This document shows, piece by piece, positions 51,427 to 60,297 of a stretch of 64,000 nucleotides of DNA. Below the pieces are notes generated by a model. It was not told the DNA's origin. It saw only the letters and a program-made list of their open reading frames with translations, and ran no database searches. The translations under genes were made by a program, and so were the position numbers. Position 1 is the first letter of the stretch, and each line of letters starts with the position of its first letter. The stretch lies in the NCBI GenBank assembly GCA_965212125.1, contig OZ243045.1:1302001-1366000 (forward strand), in the 5' to 3' direction. This DNA is from CAYRJD01 sp965212125 (GTDB lineage: Bacteria > Actinomycetota > Acidimicrobiia > Acidimicrobiales > Poriferisodalaceae).

Positions 51427-54226
51427 AACGGCGGCGGCGTCCGCTGCGGGGGCGGAACTGCGGCACGGGACCAAGGTCTCCGTAGGTCTGCTCGGCGATT
51501 GCGTCAAAGTGCTCTTCAAAGGAGACGTACTCGCGTGTGTCGGCAGTGCTGGCGGCTGGGGCTGGTGTGGTTGCTGGTGTGCCGGTGGGGGTGGCGGTGG
51601 CTGCGGGGGCGCCGGGGGCGGGGGCGCCGGCTGAGGCGCCGGACGAGGCGCCGGACGAATCGCTAGCCGCGTTTGCCGAATCGCTACCGCCGGTTGCAGC
51701 GGAGGGTGCAGCGGCGGTGGTTAGGCGACGCCGGGTGCGTGCGGCGGGTGCGGGTTCGCTTGCGTCTGCAGTGTTGGCGGCTGCGCCACCATCGCTACCG
51801 CTGTCTGCGGCTGGGCTGGCTGCATCGGCTGAACCGCCGTCGCTAGTCGGGCTGTCTGCGCCGCTTGCTCCAGCTGAACCGCCGCTGGCGTCGCCGGCGT
51901 CGCTGGCGTCGCTAGTGCCGGTCGCTTCGGCTCCCTCGCCAGCAACCGACAAAGAGATCTTGCCGTCACGGTCGATGTCATCAACTAACACAGTGACCGA
52001 ATCGCCCAAGCTGTACACATCCGAAACGGCGTTGATTCGGCGATTGCCGCCGATCTTGCTGATGTGCAGCAGGCCATCGGTGCCAGGCAGCAGGTTTACG
52101 AACGCACCGAACTTGGTGATGTTGACAACCTTGCCTTCGTAGATCGCTCCCAAGTCTGCGGAGGGCGGGCTGACGACGGTTTGGATTTGCCGCACCGCTT
52201 CTTGCACGGCGTCACGGTCGGCTGAGGCAACGCTCACCACTCCGACCGTCTCATTGTCATCAACGGAGATGTCTGCGCCGGTGTCTTCTTGGATGGCGTT
52301 GATCACCTTGCCGCGTGGGCCGATGACGTCGGCAATCTTGTCGATGGGGATTTCAAAGCTGACGATCTTCGGTGCGGTCTCGCTGACCTCTTCACGTGGC
52401 TGCGCTATCGCATCACGCATCACTTCTAAAATCTGCAGGCGCGCCTCGCGTGCTTGTGCTAGGGCTTGCGACAGCACGTCGGCGGGGATTCCTTCGATTT
52501 TGGTGTCAAGCTGCAGGGCGGTGATGGCGTCTTGCGTGCCGGCGATTTTGAAGTCCATGTCGCCGTATGCGTCTTCGGCGCCCAAGATGTCGGTGAGCGT
52601 TACGTATTTGTCGTCGGCGTAGACCAAGCCCATCGCAATGCCGGAGACGTGGTCTCGCACCGGCACGCCCGCATCCATCAGCGACAGCGAGGACGAGCAA
52701 ACCGACGCCATAGAAGTAGAGCCGTTGGAGCTGAGCACGTCGGACACGAGTCGCAGGGCGTAAGGGAACTGTTCTTTGGACGGGATGATCGGCAGAATCG
52801 CTCGCTCGGCGAGGGCGCCGTGGCCGATTTCTCGGCGCTTGGGGCCACGCATGAATCCGGCTTCGCCCGTTGAGAACGGCGGGAAGTTGTAGTGGTGCAT
52901 GAAGCGCTTGCGGTTTTCGGGGTTGAGCGTGTCGATTAGTTGTTCCATGCGGGTCATGCCCAGCGTGGTGACGTTTAGCACTTGGGTTTCGCCGCGCTGG
53001 AACAGGGCGGAGCCGTGCACCATGGCGAGGTAGCCGACTTCGGCGGACAGCGGGCGGACCTGGTCGGTGGCGCGGCCATCTATGCGGAAGCCGTCTTTGA
53101 CGATGCGGGTGCGCACTACTTGTTTGGTGATGGTGCGCAGGGCTTCGGAGATTTGTTTTTCTAGGCGGGGTGGTGGGGTGACTGCCTGCGTTGCGTCGGC
53201 CTGCGCTGCGTCGGTTGCCTGCGTTGCTGCGGCGGTCTGCGCTGCGGCGGCGGCCTCGGCTACTAGCTGGGCGGTGACCTCTTCTTTAATGGCCTGCTCG
53301 GCGTCTAGCCGCTCGGCCTTGTCGGCGATCTCCATTATTTGGGTGATGCGATCTTGGGCGGCTGCGCGCACGCTCTCTAGCACCTCATCGGTGTAGTCGC
53401 GGGTGCGTGTCCATTCCATCGGCGTTATTTCGCCGTCGCGCTCGGTCAGTTTTTGGCGGAGCTGGTGTTGCAGCTCGACGATGTCGTTTATCCAGCGCTT
53501 TGAGGCTTGCAGGCCGTCGGTGAGGACTTGCTCGGACACCTTGGGGGCGCCCTCTTCGTAGTACTCGAACGAGCGTTCGGTGCCGCCCGCTTCGACCATC
53601 ATGATCGCTACGTCCGGGTTGGCTTGGCCGGCGCTGGCTTGGCCGGGCTCGCCGATCTGGCGGCCTGCCACGACCATCTCAAATGTGGCGGCGTCGGCCT
53701 GCTCGTAGGTGGGGAAAGGAATCCAAGTGCCGTCGGTGGTGAATGCCAGTCGGACTGCGGCGATCGGGCTTTCGAAGGGAATGCCGCTGACCCACAGCGC
53801 CGCCGATGCGCCGTTGAGTGCAACGACGTCGTAGGGGTTGTCGCCGTCGACGCTTAGCACCGTGCCGACTACGTGGGTGTCGTGGCGGAAGCCTTCGGGG
53901 AAGTTGGGTCGCAGCGGGCGGTCGGTTAGGCGACACGCCAAGATGGCGTCGTCTGATGCCCGTCCTTCCCGGCGAAAGAATGATCCGGGGATGCGGCCGG
54001 CGGCGTACATGCGTTCTTCTATGTCGACCGTTAGCGGGAAGAAGTCGGCGAAGTCGCGGGGGGATTTGGCGGCGGTGGCGGTTACCAGCACTTGGGTGTC
54101 GCCGACTCGTGCCATTGCGGAGCCGTTGGCTAGGCCGGCGAGCTTGCCGGTTTCGAGGGTGAAGGTTTTGTCTGTGTCTGCGATGGGGCAAGAGACGGTT
54201 AGGGCGGTGGTGGTGGTGTTATTCAT
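51410..54226 (-). CDS. pnp: Polyribonucleotide nucleotidyltransferase (PNPase)
   Basis: Phosphorolytic 3'-5' exoribonuclease and degradosome component. 938 residues: two RNase PH domains (about 10-235, 370-600; FRREGRASDDAILACRLTDR, EKQISEALRTITK, GTQDAITALQLDTKIEG), KH (DVIGPRGKVINAIQEDTGA, about 640) and S1 (EGKVVNITKFGAFVNLLPG, about 710). After about residue 770 comes a 130-residue Ala/Ser/Gly/Asp-rich low-complexity region, then a conserved-looking end with EYVSFEEHFDAIAEQTYGDL and a basic RPRSGRRRRSNNSN. A second Ala/Gln-rich insert lies between the PH domains (about 305-350). ATG start. Confidence 0.96.
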   Translation of the reverse strand: MNNTTTTALTVSCPIADTDKTFTLETGKLAGLANGSAMARVGDTQVLVTATAAKSPRDFADFFPLTVDIEERMYAAGRIPGSFFRREGRASDDAILACRLTDRPLRPNFPEGFRHDTHVVGTVLSVDGDNPYDVVALNGASAALWVSGIPFESPIAAVRLAFTTDGTWIPFPTYEQADAATFEMVVAGRQIGEPGQASAGQANPDVAIMMVEAGGTERSFEYYEEGAPKVSEQVLTDGLQASKRWINDIVELQHQLRQKLTERDGEITPMEWTRTRDYTDEVLESVRAAAQDRITQIMEIADKAERLDAEQAIKEEVTAQLVAEAAAAAQTAAATQATDAAQADATQAVTPPPRLEKQISEALRTITKQVVRTRIVKDGFRIDGRATDQVRPLSAEVGYLAMVHGSALFQRGETQVLNVTTLGMTRMEQLIDTLNPENRKRFMHHYNFPPFSTGEAGFMRGPKRREIGHGALAERAILPIIPSKEQFPYALRLVSDVLSSNGSTSMASVCSSSLSLMDAGVPVRDHVSGIAMGLVYADDKYVTLTDILGAEDAYGDMDFKIAGTQDAITALQLDTKIEGIPADVLSQALAQAREARLQILEVMRDAIAQPREEVSETAPKIVSFEIPIDKIADVIGPRGKVINAIQEDTGADISVDDNETVGVVSVASADRDAVQEAVRQIQTVVSPPSADLGAIYEGKVVNITKFGAFVNLLPGTDGLLHISKIGGNRRINAVSDVYSLGDSVTVLVDDIDRDGKISLSVAGEGAEATGTSDASDAGDASGGSAGASGADSPTSDGGSADAASPAADSGSDGGAAANTADASEPAPAARTRRRLTTAAAPSAATGGSDSANAASDSSGASSGASAGAPAPGAPAATATPTGTPATTPAPAASTADTREYVSFEEHFDAIAEQTYGDLGPVPQFRPRSGRRRRSNNSN

Positions 54227-54353
54227 TTGATCCAGGTTGGTTCGCTAGCGCGGTTGGCTAGCGGGTTGGGGTTGGTTTTTGAGGGGGTTGGTGGGGGAAA
54301 TTTGGTTGGTGGTGGTTGCGGCGCAGCGGCGGGCGTGGCGTAGCAGAGTTTGC

Positions 54354-54611
54354 TTAGCGACGCAAGCCGAGTTTTGCGATGATCGTGCGGTAGCGCTCAA
54401 CGTCGTTGTCTATTAAGTAGTCAAGCAGTCGGCGGCGCTGCCCGACCATCTTGAGCAGGCCACGCCGGCTGTGGTGGTCGGACGGGTGCGTCTTCAGGTG
54501 TTCGGTTAGATGGGCGATGCGGTCAGACAGCAGAGCAACTTGCACTTCGGGCGAACCCGTGTCAGTTTCGTGATGCTGGTGATCCGCGATCGTTGCGGAT
54601 TTGGAGGTCAT
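54354..54611 (-). CDS. rpsO: Ribosomal protein S15
   Basis: Small-subunit protein binding 16S helices 20-22. 85 residues, normal length is 88-89. Seen: HETDTGSPEVQVALLSDRI, LTEHLKTHPSDHHSRRGLL, MVGQRRRLLDYL. ATG with AGGAGC upstream. Precedes pnp by 127 bp; in other bacteria S15 controls its own translation, and the 5' region here was not found to show a clear pseudoknot by eye. Confidence 0.97.
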   Translation of the reverse strand: MTSKSATIADHQHHETDTGSPEVQVALLSDRIAHLTEHLKTHPSDHHSRRGLLKMVGQRRRLLDYLIDNDVERYRTIIAKLGLRR

Positions 54612-54751
54612 GTTGTTGGGCTCCTGTAATGCCCGGGACAGTGCCAGAGACGATCTCTTAGGCGGGGTAGATAGTTATTTATTTTGTCGGGGTTGAGGCT
54701 AGCAGGCTGGCGGGCGGATGCGGCTTGCGGTTGTGGCGGCTGCTGTTGCTG

Positions 54752-54780
54752 CTGCGTGAGGCACTACTGCGTGAGGCACT
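54752..54780. repeat. Direct repeat flanking the ribF stop
   Basis: ctgcgtgaggcact at 54752-54765 and 54767-54780, 15-bp period; the TAG stop sits at the junction of the copies. Confidence 0.85.
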
Positions 54781-55708
54781 TGAGCGCGTCATCCACGTCT
54801 TTCTGCAGCTGCTGCTGCAGCGCTTCAACGCCGTCAAACTTGGTTTCGGATCGCAGCCGTCGCACGAATTTGATGCTGGCTTTTTCGTCGTAGAGGTCGC
54901 CGCGGAAGCCGATCAGGTACGCCTCTATTAATGAGCGTTCGGCGAACTCGTGGAACGTGGGGCGGGTGCCGATGTTGACCGCCGCTGGGTGCTGCGTGCC
55001 GTCGGGGCGCAGGTACCAGGCTGCGTACACGCCGTCGGCTGGTATTAAGAGGTCGGGCGTTGTCGGCACGTTGGCGGTGGGGAATCCCAGTTGGCGGCCG
55101 CGGCGATCGCCGGCGGTGACAGTGCCGCGTATTTCAAACGGGCGGCCGAGCAGGCGGTGGGCTCGCTCAACGTCACCTTCGGCTAAGGCGGCTCGGATGG
55201 ATGTGGAGGAGATCACCTCGCCGTCGCCGGTGAGTTGTTTGACGAGCGGCAGCCCGACCACTTCGTAGCCGTGTTCGTCGCCGACGCTGCGCAGCGTGTC
55301 GATGTTGCCTTTGCGTTCTCGGCCGAAGTGGAAGTCGGCGCCGACTACTACTACCCGTGCGTCAAGGCAGTCGACCAGCACGTTGCGGGCGAAGGTTTCG
55401 GCGGGCACTTGGGCTTGCTGTTGGTCGAAGGTGATGACCAGCGTGTAGTCGACGCCGGTTTCGGCTAGCAGTTCGAGTTTGTGGTTGAGGTCGCAGAGCA
55501 GCAGCGGGGCTGATTCGGGGCGCACGATGGTGGCGGGGTGGCGGTCGAATGTGACGACTGCGGTGGCGCAGCCTTGCTCGGCGGCGATGCGGTGCATTTC
55601 GGAGATGACGGTGCGGTGGCCGCGGTGGACGCCGTCGTATTCGCCGACGGTGACGACGCTGCCTTGTTCCAGCACCGGGCTCCAGTGCATGTCACGGATT
55701 ATTTCCAC
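54764..55708 (-). CDS. ribF: Bifunctional riboflavin kinase/FAD synthetase
   Basis: Makes FMN then FAD. 314 residues. N-terminal adenylyltransferase with GEYDGVHRGH (nucleotidyl-transferase HxGH-like), ISSTSIRAALAEGDVERAHRLLGRP linking the domains, and C-terminal flavokinase with GTVTAGDRRGRQLGFPTANV and IGTRPTF. GTG start. 10 bp after truB; truB-ribF-rpsO is a common order. Confidence 0.96.
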   Translation of the reverse strand: MEIIRDMHWSPVLEQGSVVTVGEYDGVHRGHRTVISEMHRIAAEQGCATAVVTFDRHPATIVRPESAPLLLCDLNHKLELLAETGVDYTLVITFDQQQAQVPAETFARNVLVDCLDARVVVVGADFHFGRERKGNIDTLRSVGDEHGYEVVGLPLVKQLTGDGEVISSTSIRAALAEGDVERAHRLLGRPFEIRGTVTAGDRRGRQLGFPTANVPTTPDLLIPADGVYAAWYLRPDGTQHPAAVNIGTRPTFHEFAERSLIEAYLIGFRGDLYDEKASIKFVRRLRSETKFDGVEALQQQLQKDVDDALKCLTQ

Positions 55709-55718
55709 GGATTTAACG

Positions 55719-56795
55719 CTAGCTAGGTGGGGTTGGGGTTGGGGTTGAGTGCTGCGGCGCGACGATCACTACCACCGGACGGATCGTGGTTGAGGCAGCG
55801 GTGGTTTCATCGGTGGCGATCTCGGCTTCAGCGTCGGTCGCGGCGGCTGCGGTCGCGGCGGCAACCTCGGCAGTCTCATAAACGGCCAGCAACTCCCCCG
55901 CCTGATTGAGCAACGCCCACGGGCCGTCGCCGCACAGGTTTGGCAGATCTAGCCAGGCTCCGTGGCTGACTCTTTCTTGCTGTTCGGCGGTGAGTCGCAC
56001 CTTGCTCATCTCGGGAACTAGCTCGCTTATGGGTTGCAAGATGTCGGCGGGGCTTGCGGCCGGCGTTTTCGTGTCTGGCGTTGCCGGAGTGCTCGCTGCG
56101 GCGGCGAGCATTGCTTCTAGCGGCTGGGCTTGCTCCACGGAGAAGTTGCCGCTGGCGGTTCGGCGCAGGTCGCTGATGTGCGCGCCGATGCCTAAGGCGT
56201 GTCCGAGGTCTGCGCCTAAAGAGCGGACGTAGGTGCCTGCGCTGCATTCCACGACGCAGCGGTAGGCCGCGGGGCTGGTGCCGCTGGCGGCGGGGCTGGC
56301 GGCGGGGGCTACTTCAAAGCGGGTGACGGTGATGTCGCGCGGTTCGCGCTCTACTTCTATGCCAGCACGAGCCAACTGATGCAAGCGGCGGCCACCGACT
56401 TTGATAGCCGAAACCATCGGCGGGATTTGGCGGCTGTCGCCCAAAAACTTGGCGGCGGCGGCGCTAACCATCGGCGGCGTGATCTGGCTAACAAGCTCTG
56501 GCTGATGCTGAACGGTGACATCGCCCGAAGCGTCAAGCGTGTCGGTTTCAACGCCTAGATGCAAAACAAACTGATAGGTCTTGCTAGCGGCGGTGGCGAA
56601 GCGCAACAGCCGAGTTCCACTGCCCACACCCACCACCAACAGTCCGGTGGCGTCCGGATCAAGCGTGCCAGCGTGGCCGATGCGGCGCTCGCCTAGATGT
56701 TTTCGCAGCACCGCTACCACGTCGTGCGAAGTCATCCCGGCTGGCTTGTCCACCAGAACCATCCCGTGAACCACGGGCGGGCGGCGCCGAGGCAT
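55719..56795 (-). CDS. truB: tRNA pseudouridine-55 synthase TruB
   Basis: Isomerises U55 of the T-loop in tRNAs. 358 residues. Catalytic aspartate in GHAGTLDPDATGLLVVG; GMVLVDKPAGMTSHDVVAVLR upstream; VECSAGTYVRSLGADLGHALG and AHISDLRRTASGNFSVEQA further on. The C-terminal tail is Ala/Glu/Thr-rich beyond the usual length. Its ATG overlaps the rbfA stop by one base (TAATG), indicating coupling. Confidence 0.95.
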   Translation of the reverse strand: MPRRRPPVVHGMVLVDKPAGMTSHDVVAVLRKHLGERRIGHAGTLDPDATGLLVVGVGSGTRLLRFATAASKTYQFVLHLGVETDTLDASGDVTVQHQPELVSQITPPMVSAAAAKFLGDSRQIPPMVSAIKVGGRRLHQLARAGIEVEREPRDITVTRFEVAPAASPAASGTSPAAYRCVVECSAGTYVRSLGADLGHALGIGAHISDLRRTASGNFSVEQAQPLEAMLAAAASTPATPDTKTPAASPADILQPISELVPEMSKVRLTAEQQERVSHGAWLDLPNLCGDGPWALLNQAGELLAVYETAEVAAATAAAATDAEAEIATDETTAASTTIRPVVVIVAPQHSTPTPTPPS

Positions 56796-57304
56796 TACTT
56801 GCCGGTGTTTGACTGATCGGTGTTTGGCTGACCGGTGTTTGGCTGGTCGCTGTTTATCTGGTCCAAGATGCGCTCTATGCGTTCGGCTTGGGCGACGGAG
56901 GTGTCAACCTTAAAGCTCAACTTGGGGGTTCTGCGCATGCTGGCTTGTGCGGCTAGCGCACGCTGTAGCCGGGTTCGGCGTTGCTCCAGCGCACCTTCAA
57001 CTTCAGGTAGATCTTGAAGGTTGCGCACGTCAAAAAACACCGATGCGGTTGTTAGCTCGCGGTCAACTTCAACGTCGGTTATGGCAACTCCGGCCAGGCG
57101 GGCATCGTCAATGCGCTCCAGTTCGGTGGCGACTATTTCTTGCACCAGCACGCTGACACGATCGGTGCGCTGGTAGAGCGACCGTTGGTTGCGTTGGGCT
57201 GGCTGGTTGCGTTGGGCGAATGAGCCTTTTGCGCCACCTCTAGACCTAGACCCGTCGGATTTAGACCCGCGCGATTTCGTGTTCTTCGTACGTTTCGATG
57301 ACAT
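56795..57304 (-). CDS. rbfA: Ribosome-binding factor A
   Basis: Late-stage 30S maturation factor. 169 residues against about 120: the core QRTDRVSVLVQEIVATEL starts only at about residue 46, after a basic Ser/Lys/Arg/Gly-rich leader. Core motifs: VAITDVEVDRELTTASVFF and the C-terminal PKLSFKVDTSVAQAERIERIL. Tail made of repeated QPNTG/DQSNT pentapeptides encoded by 15-bp tandem repeats (56803-56862). The ATG is 44 bp inside infB, an unusually long overlap. Confidence 0.93.
   Translation of the reverse strand: MSSKRTKNTKSRGSKSDGSRSRGGAKGSFAQRNQPAQRNQRSLYQRTDRVSVLVQEIVATELERIDDARLAGVAITDVEVDRELTTASVFFDVRNLQDLPEVEGALEQRRTRLQRALAAQASMRRTPKLSFKVDTSVAQAERIERILDQINSDQPNTGQPNTDQSNTGK
56803..56862. 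repeat. Four 15-bp tandem units in the rbfA 3' end
   Basis: Units of the cggtgtttggctgac type at 56803, 56818, 56833 and 56848 encode NTGQP-like pentapeptides at the C-terminus of RbfA. Confidence 0.8.
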
Positions 57305-60236
57305 CGCCTTCTTTCAGATCGGTGAAGTCGGACAAGCCAATGCCGCACTCCATCCCTGCCACCACCTCATTGACGTCGTCGCGGAAGTGGCGCAACGACT
57401 TGACTGCGCCTTTCCAGATGACCGTTCCGTCTCGCAAGAAGCGCACCTTCGCGCCGGCTTGCACGTTGCCGTGCTCCACCACGCAACCGGCGATCGGGCC
57501 GACCCGCGAGATGCTGAACACCTCTCGCACCTGCGCCTCGCCGACCACGACCTCTTCGTATTCGGGCGCCAACATTCCGAGCATGGCGTTTTGCACGTCT
57601 TCGATCAGGCGGTAGATGATTTCGTAGAGGCGAACCTCAATGCCTTCGGCTTCGGCCATCTGGCGTGCCTTGCGGTCGGGTCGCACGTTGAAACCGATCA
57701 CCGATGCGTTCGATGCCAGCGCCAGCTGGATGTCGTTTTCGTTGACGCCGCCCACGCCGCGGCTGACGAACGTGAGCTTCACGTCGGGGCGTTCCAGTTT
57801 TTTCAAGCTGTCGGTGACCGCTTCAAGCGAGCCATGCACGTCGGCCTTGAGCACCACGTTGAGCGTGGCGGTCTCGCCGGCTTGCACCTGCGTGAAGATG
57901 TCTTCCAGGCGTGCGCCGGCGCCGCCCGATCCGCCAGCCACGCCCGCCAGCGACGCTTGGCGCTGCCAGTGCTCGCGTGTCTCCGCAGCCTTGCCAGCCT
58001 TTTTCTCATCGGGTGCCACGACAAACATGTCGCCTGCTCGGGGCACGTCGCCGAATCCGATGATCTCAACTGGCGTGGAGGGGACGGCTTCGGTTAGCGG
58101 CTGGCCGCGGTCGTTTGTCATCGCACGGACACGACCCCATGACGCGCCGGCCACTATGGCGTCGCCGACTTTCAGCGTGCCTTGCTGAACTAGGGCGGTC
58201 GCCACCGGGCCGCGGCCCTTGTCAAGGTGCGCTTCTAATATGACGCCGCGCGACCGGCCGTCGCTGACTGCGGCTAGCTCTTCTAGCTCGGCGACTAGCA
58301 AGACCTGATCTAACAGCTCGTCGACGCCTTCGGAGTTGAGCGCTGAGACCGGCACGGTGATGACGTCGCCGCCGTAGGACTCGGGCACCAGGTTGTGATC
58401 CGAAAGCTGCGCGTAGACGCGGTTTAGGTCGGCCTGCTCACGATCCATCTTGTTGATCGCCACCACGATGGGCACGTCCGCTGAGCGGGCGTGGTCGATG
58501 GCTTCGGCGGTTTGGGGCATGACGCCGTCGTCGGCTGCGACCACCAAGATCACGATGTCGGTGGCTTGGGCGCCGCGGGCTCGCATGGCGGTGAAGGCCT
58601 CGTGGCCGGGCGTGTCAATGAAGGTGAGCGCTCGGCCGTTGCGCTCCACTTGGTATGCGCCGATGTGCTGGGTGATGCCGCCGGCTTCGGCTTCCACCAC
58701 GTTGGAGCTGCGGATGCGGTCGAGCAGCAGCGTCTTGCCGTGGTCGACGTGACCCATGACGGTGATGATCGGCGGGCGGGCGGTGCCGTCGGCGATGGGG
58801 ATGTCCAGGTCAATGTCGAGTTCTTTGAGCAGCTCTTGTTCTTGTTCTTCGCCGGGCTCGACTAGGCGCACTTCGGCGCCGATCTCCGCTGCGAACAGTT
58901 CGATCATCTCGTCGCTGAGCGACTGGGTGGCGGTGACCATTTCACCTTGCTGCAGTAAGAAGCGCACCACGTCGGCGGCGGATCGGTTGAGCTTGACGGC
59001 GATGTCTTTGGCGGTGGTGCCGCGCTCGATGGTGATCGTGCCGGACGGAACCGGCGCGTCGGCCGGGGTGTAGGAGGGCATCTCCTGCGGCTGCAGCTCT
59101 TCGCGCTGGCGGCGGCGCCTGCGTGGGCGGCGGCCGCGGCGGTTGGGCATGGGGCGGGGTCCGCCGGGGCGACCTCCGCCACCGGGTCTGTCGGAGCCTG
59201 GACCGCCGGGGCCACCTGGGCCGGAGGGTGCGCCTTCGGGGCGGGGCGATGACGGGCGGCGGAAGGGGCGGTCGCTTTGCGGGCGGGTGGAGGTGCCTGC
59301 TCCTGGGCCGCGGCGGTTTGGGCCGCCTGGGCCGCCGGTGCGGGCACGGGTGGGTGAGGGTGGCGGCGGGATGGGCTTGCCGCCGGGCGACAGCAGCGGA
59401 GAGGTGCGTGCTGTTGGGCGGGGTGGGGGTGGTGAGGATGGGGCGCCGGGAGGAGCACCTGGAGGAGCGCCGGGTGGCGGAGCGCCGGCGGGAGTGCTGC
59501 GGGCGGTGCGCGGTGGTGGCGCGGGTGTTACTGGGCGGAGGGGTTCGGTGCCGGTTGACACGACGAAAGAGCCGGCGGCTTCGGCGGCGCCAGTGGCAGC
59601 CGCGCCGGCTGGTGAGCTGGCAGCAGCCGCGGCAACCAGGGGTTGCTCCTCGGTGCTGGTGGTTTCGGCGGACGCGGCAGCTGCGGCTGCGGTGTCGGGT
59701 GCTTCGGCAACAGCGGTCTTGGCGTCGGCATCCTCGGCTGTGGCTGCGGTCTCCTTTGCGGCGGCAGTTTTGCTGGCTGCTGTTTTACTTGCCGCTGGCT
59801 TCTTTGCTGCTGGTTTCTTAGCCGCCGCAGCTTTGGTCGCAGCCGTCTTCGCCGCAGGCTTCTTAGCCGCCGCAGGCTTGGTCGCAGGCTTCTTAGCCGC
59901 AGGCTTCTTTGCGGCGGCCGCCTTGCTCTCTTCTTTTTCTTTGGCTTCGGCGGCCTTTTTGGGATCGGTCTTTTTTGCTCGGGGCTTGACGGTCGCTCGC
60001 TTTTTGGCTTTTTCAAGCGCGGCGGCGATCTCGTCGTCTTCGTCGGCATCGGTGGTGGTTTCGGTGGGGACGCCCTCACGCTCAACCTTGCGGCGGATGC
60101 GGTCGGCTTGGGCGACGTCCATGCTTGAGGAGTGCGTCGTGGCGCCAACGCCCAGTGATTCGCACAGGTCTAAAACCTGTTCAAGGGTTAGGCCTAGCTC
60201 TCTCGAAAGCTCATAGACACGGACTTTTTTTGGCAA
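57261..60236 (-). CDS. infB: Translation initiation factor IF-2
   Basis: GTPase delivering initiator tRNA to the ribosome. 991 residues. The N-terminal ~50 residues (VRVYELSRELGLTLEQVLDLCESLG) form the small IF2_N domain; then a Lys/Ala repeat region (about 90-165, KKPAAKKPATK type) and a Pro/Gly/Arg-rich region (about 235-385). Core: second IF2_N (about 400-450), G domain GHVDHGKTLLLDRI, DTPGHEAF, NKMD, then domains II-IV. TTG start. The 3' end overlaps rbfA by 44 bp. Several long forward-strand ORFs across the repeats are antisense shadows. Confidence 0.97.
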   Translation of the reverse strand: MPKKVRVYELSRELGLTLEQVLDLCESLGVGATTHSSSMDVAQADRIRRKVEREGVPTETTTDADEDDEIAAALEKAKKRATVKPRAKKTDPKKAAEAKEKEESKAAAAKKPAAKKPATKPAAAKKPAAKTAATKAAAAKKPAAKKPAASKTAASKTAAAKETAATAEDADAKTAVAEAPDTAAAAAASAETTSTEEQPLVAAAAASSPAGAAATGAAEAAGSFVVSTGTEPLRPVTPAPPPRTARSTPAGAPPPGAPPGAPPGAPSSPPPPRPTARTSPLLSPGGKPIPPPPSPTRARTGGPGGPNRRGPGAGTSTRPQSDRPFRRPSSPRPEGAPSGPGGPGGPGSDRPGGGGRPGGPRPMPNRRGRRPRRRRRQREELQPQEMPSYTPADAPVPSGTITIERGTTAKDIAVKLNRSAADVVRFLLQQGEMVTATQSLSDEMIELFAAEIGAEVRLVEPGEEQEQELLKELDIDLDIPIADGTARPPIITVMGHVDHGKTLLLDRIRSSNVVEAEAGGITQHIGAYQVERNGRALTFIDTPGHEAFTAMRARGAQATDIVILVVAADDGVMPQTAEAIDHARSADVPIVVAINKMDREQADLNRVYAQLSDHNLVPESYGGDVITVPVSALNSEGVDELLDQVLLVAELEELAAVSDGRSRGVILEAHLDKGRGPVATALVQQGTLKVGDAIVAGASWGRVRAMTNDRGQPLTEAVPSTPVEIIGFGDVPRAGDMFVVAPDEKKAGKAAETREHWQRQASLAGVAGGSGGAGARLEDIFTQVQAGETATLNVVLKADVHGSLEAVTDSLKKLERPDVKLTFVSRGVGGVNENDIQLALASNASVIGFNVRPDRKARQMAEAEGIEVRLYEIIYRLIEDVQNAMLGMLAPEYEEVVVGEAQVREVFSISRVGPIAGCVVEHGNVQAGAKVRFLRDGTVIWKGAVKSLRHFRDDVNEVVAGMECGIGLSDFTDLKEGDVIETYEEHEIARV

Positions 60237-60297
60237 ATGCCTCTACCTCAGTTGGTGTGGGTTGGTTGGATCGTGGGCGGGGTGCGGCGCGGCGCCA

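Noticed and set aside
59123..60216. Long forward ORFs (up to 357 aa) over infB
   Set aside because: Low-complexity antisense frames of the Lys/Ala and Pro/Gly-rich IF-2 N-terminus; no independent motif or start context.
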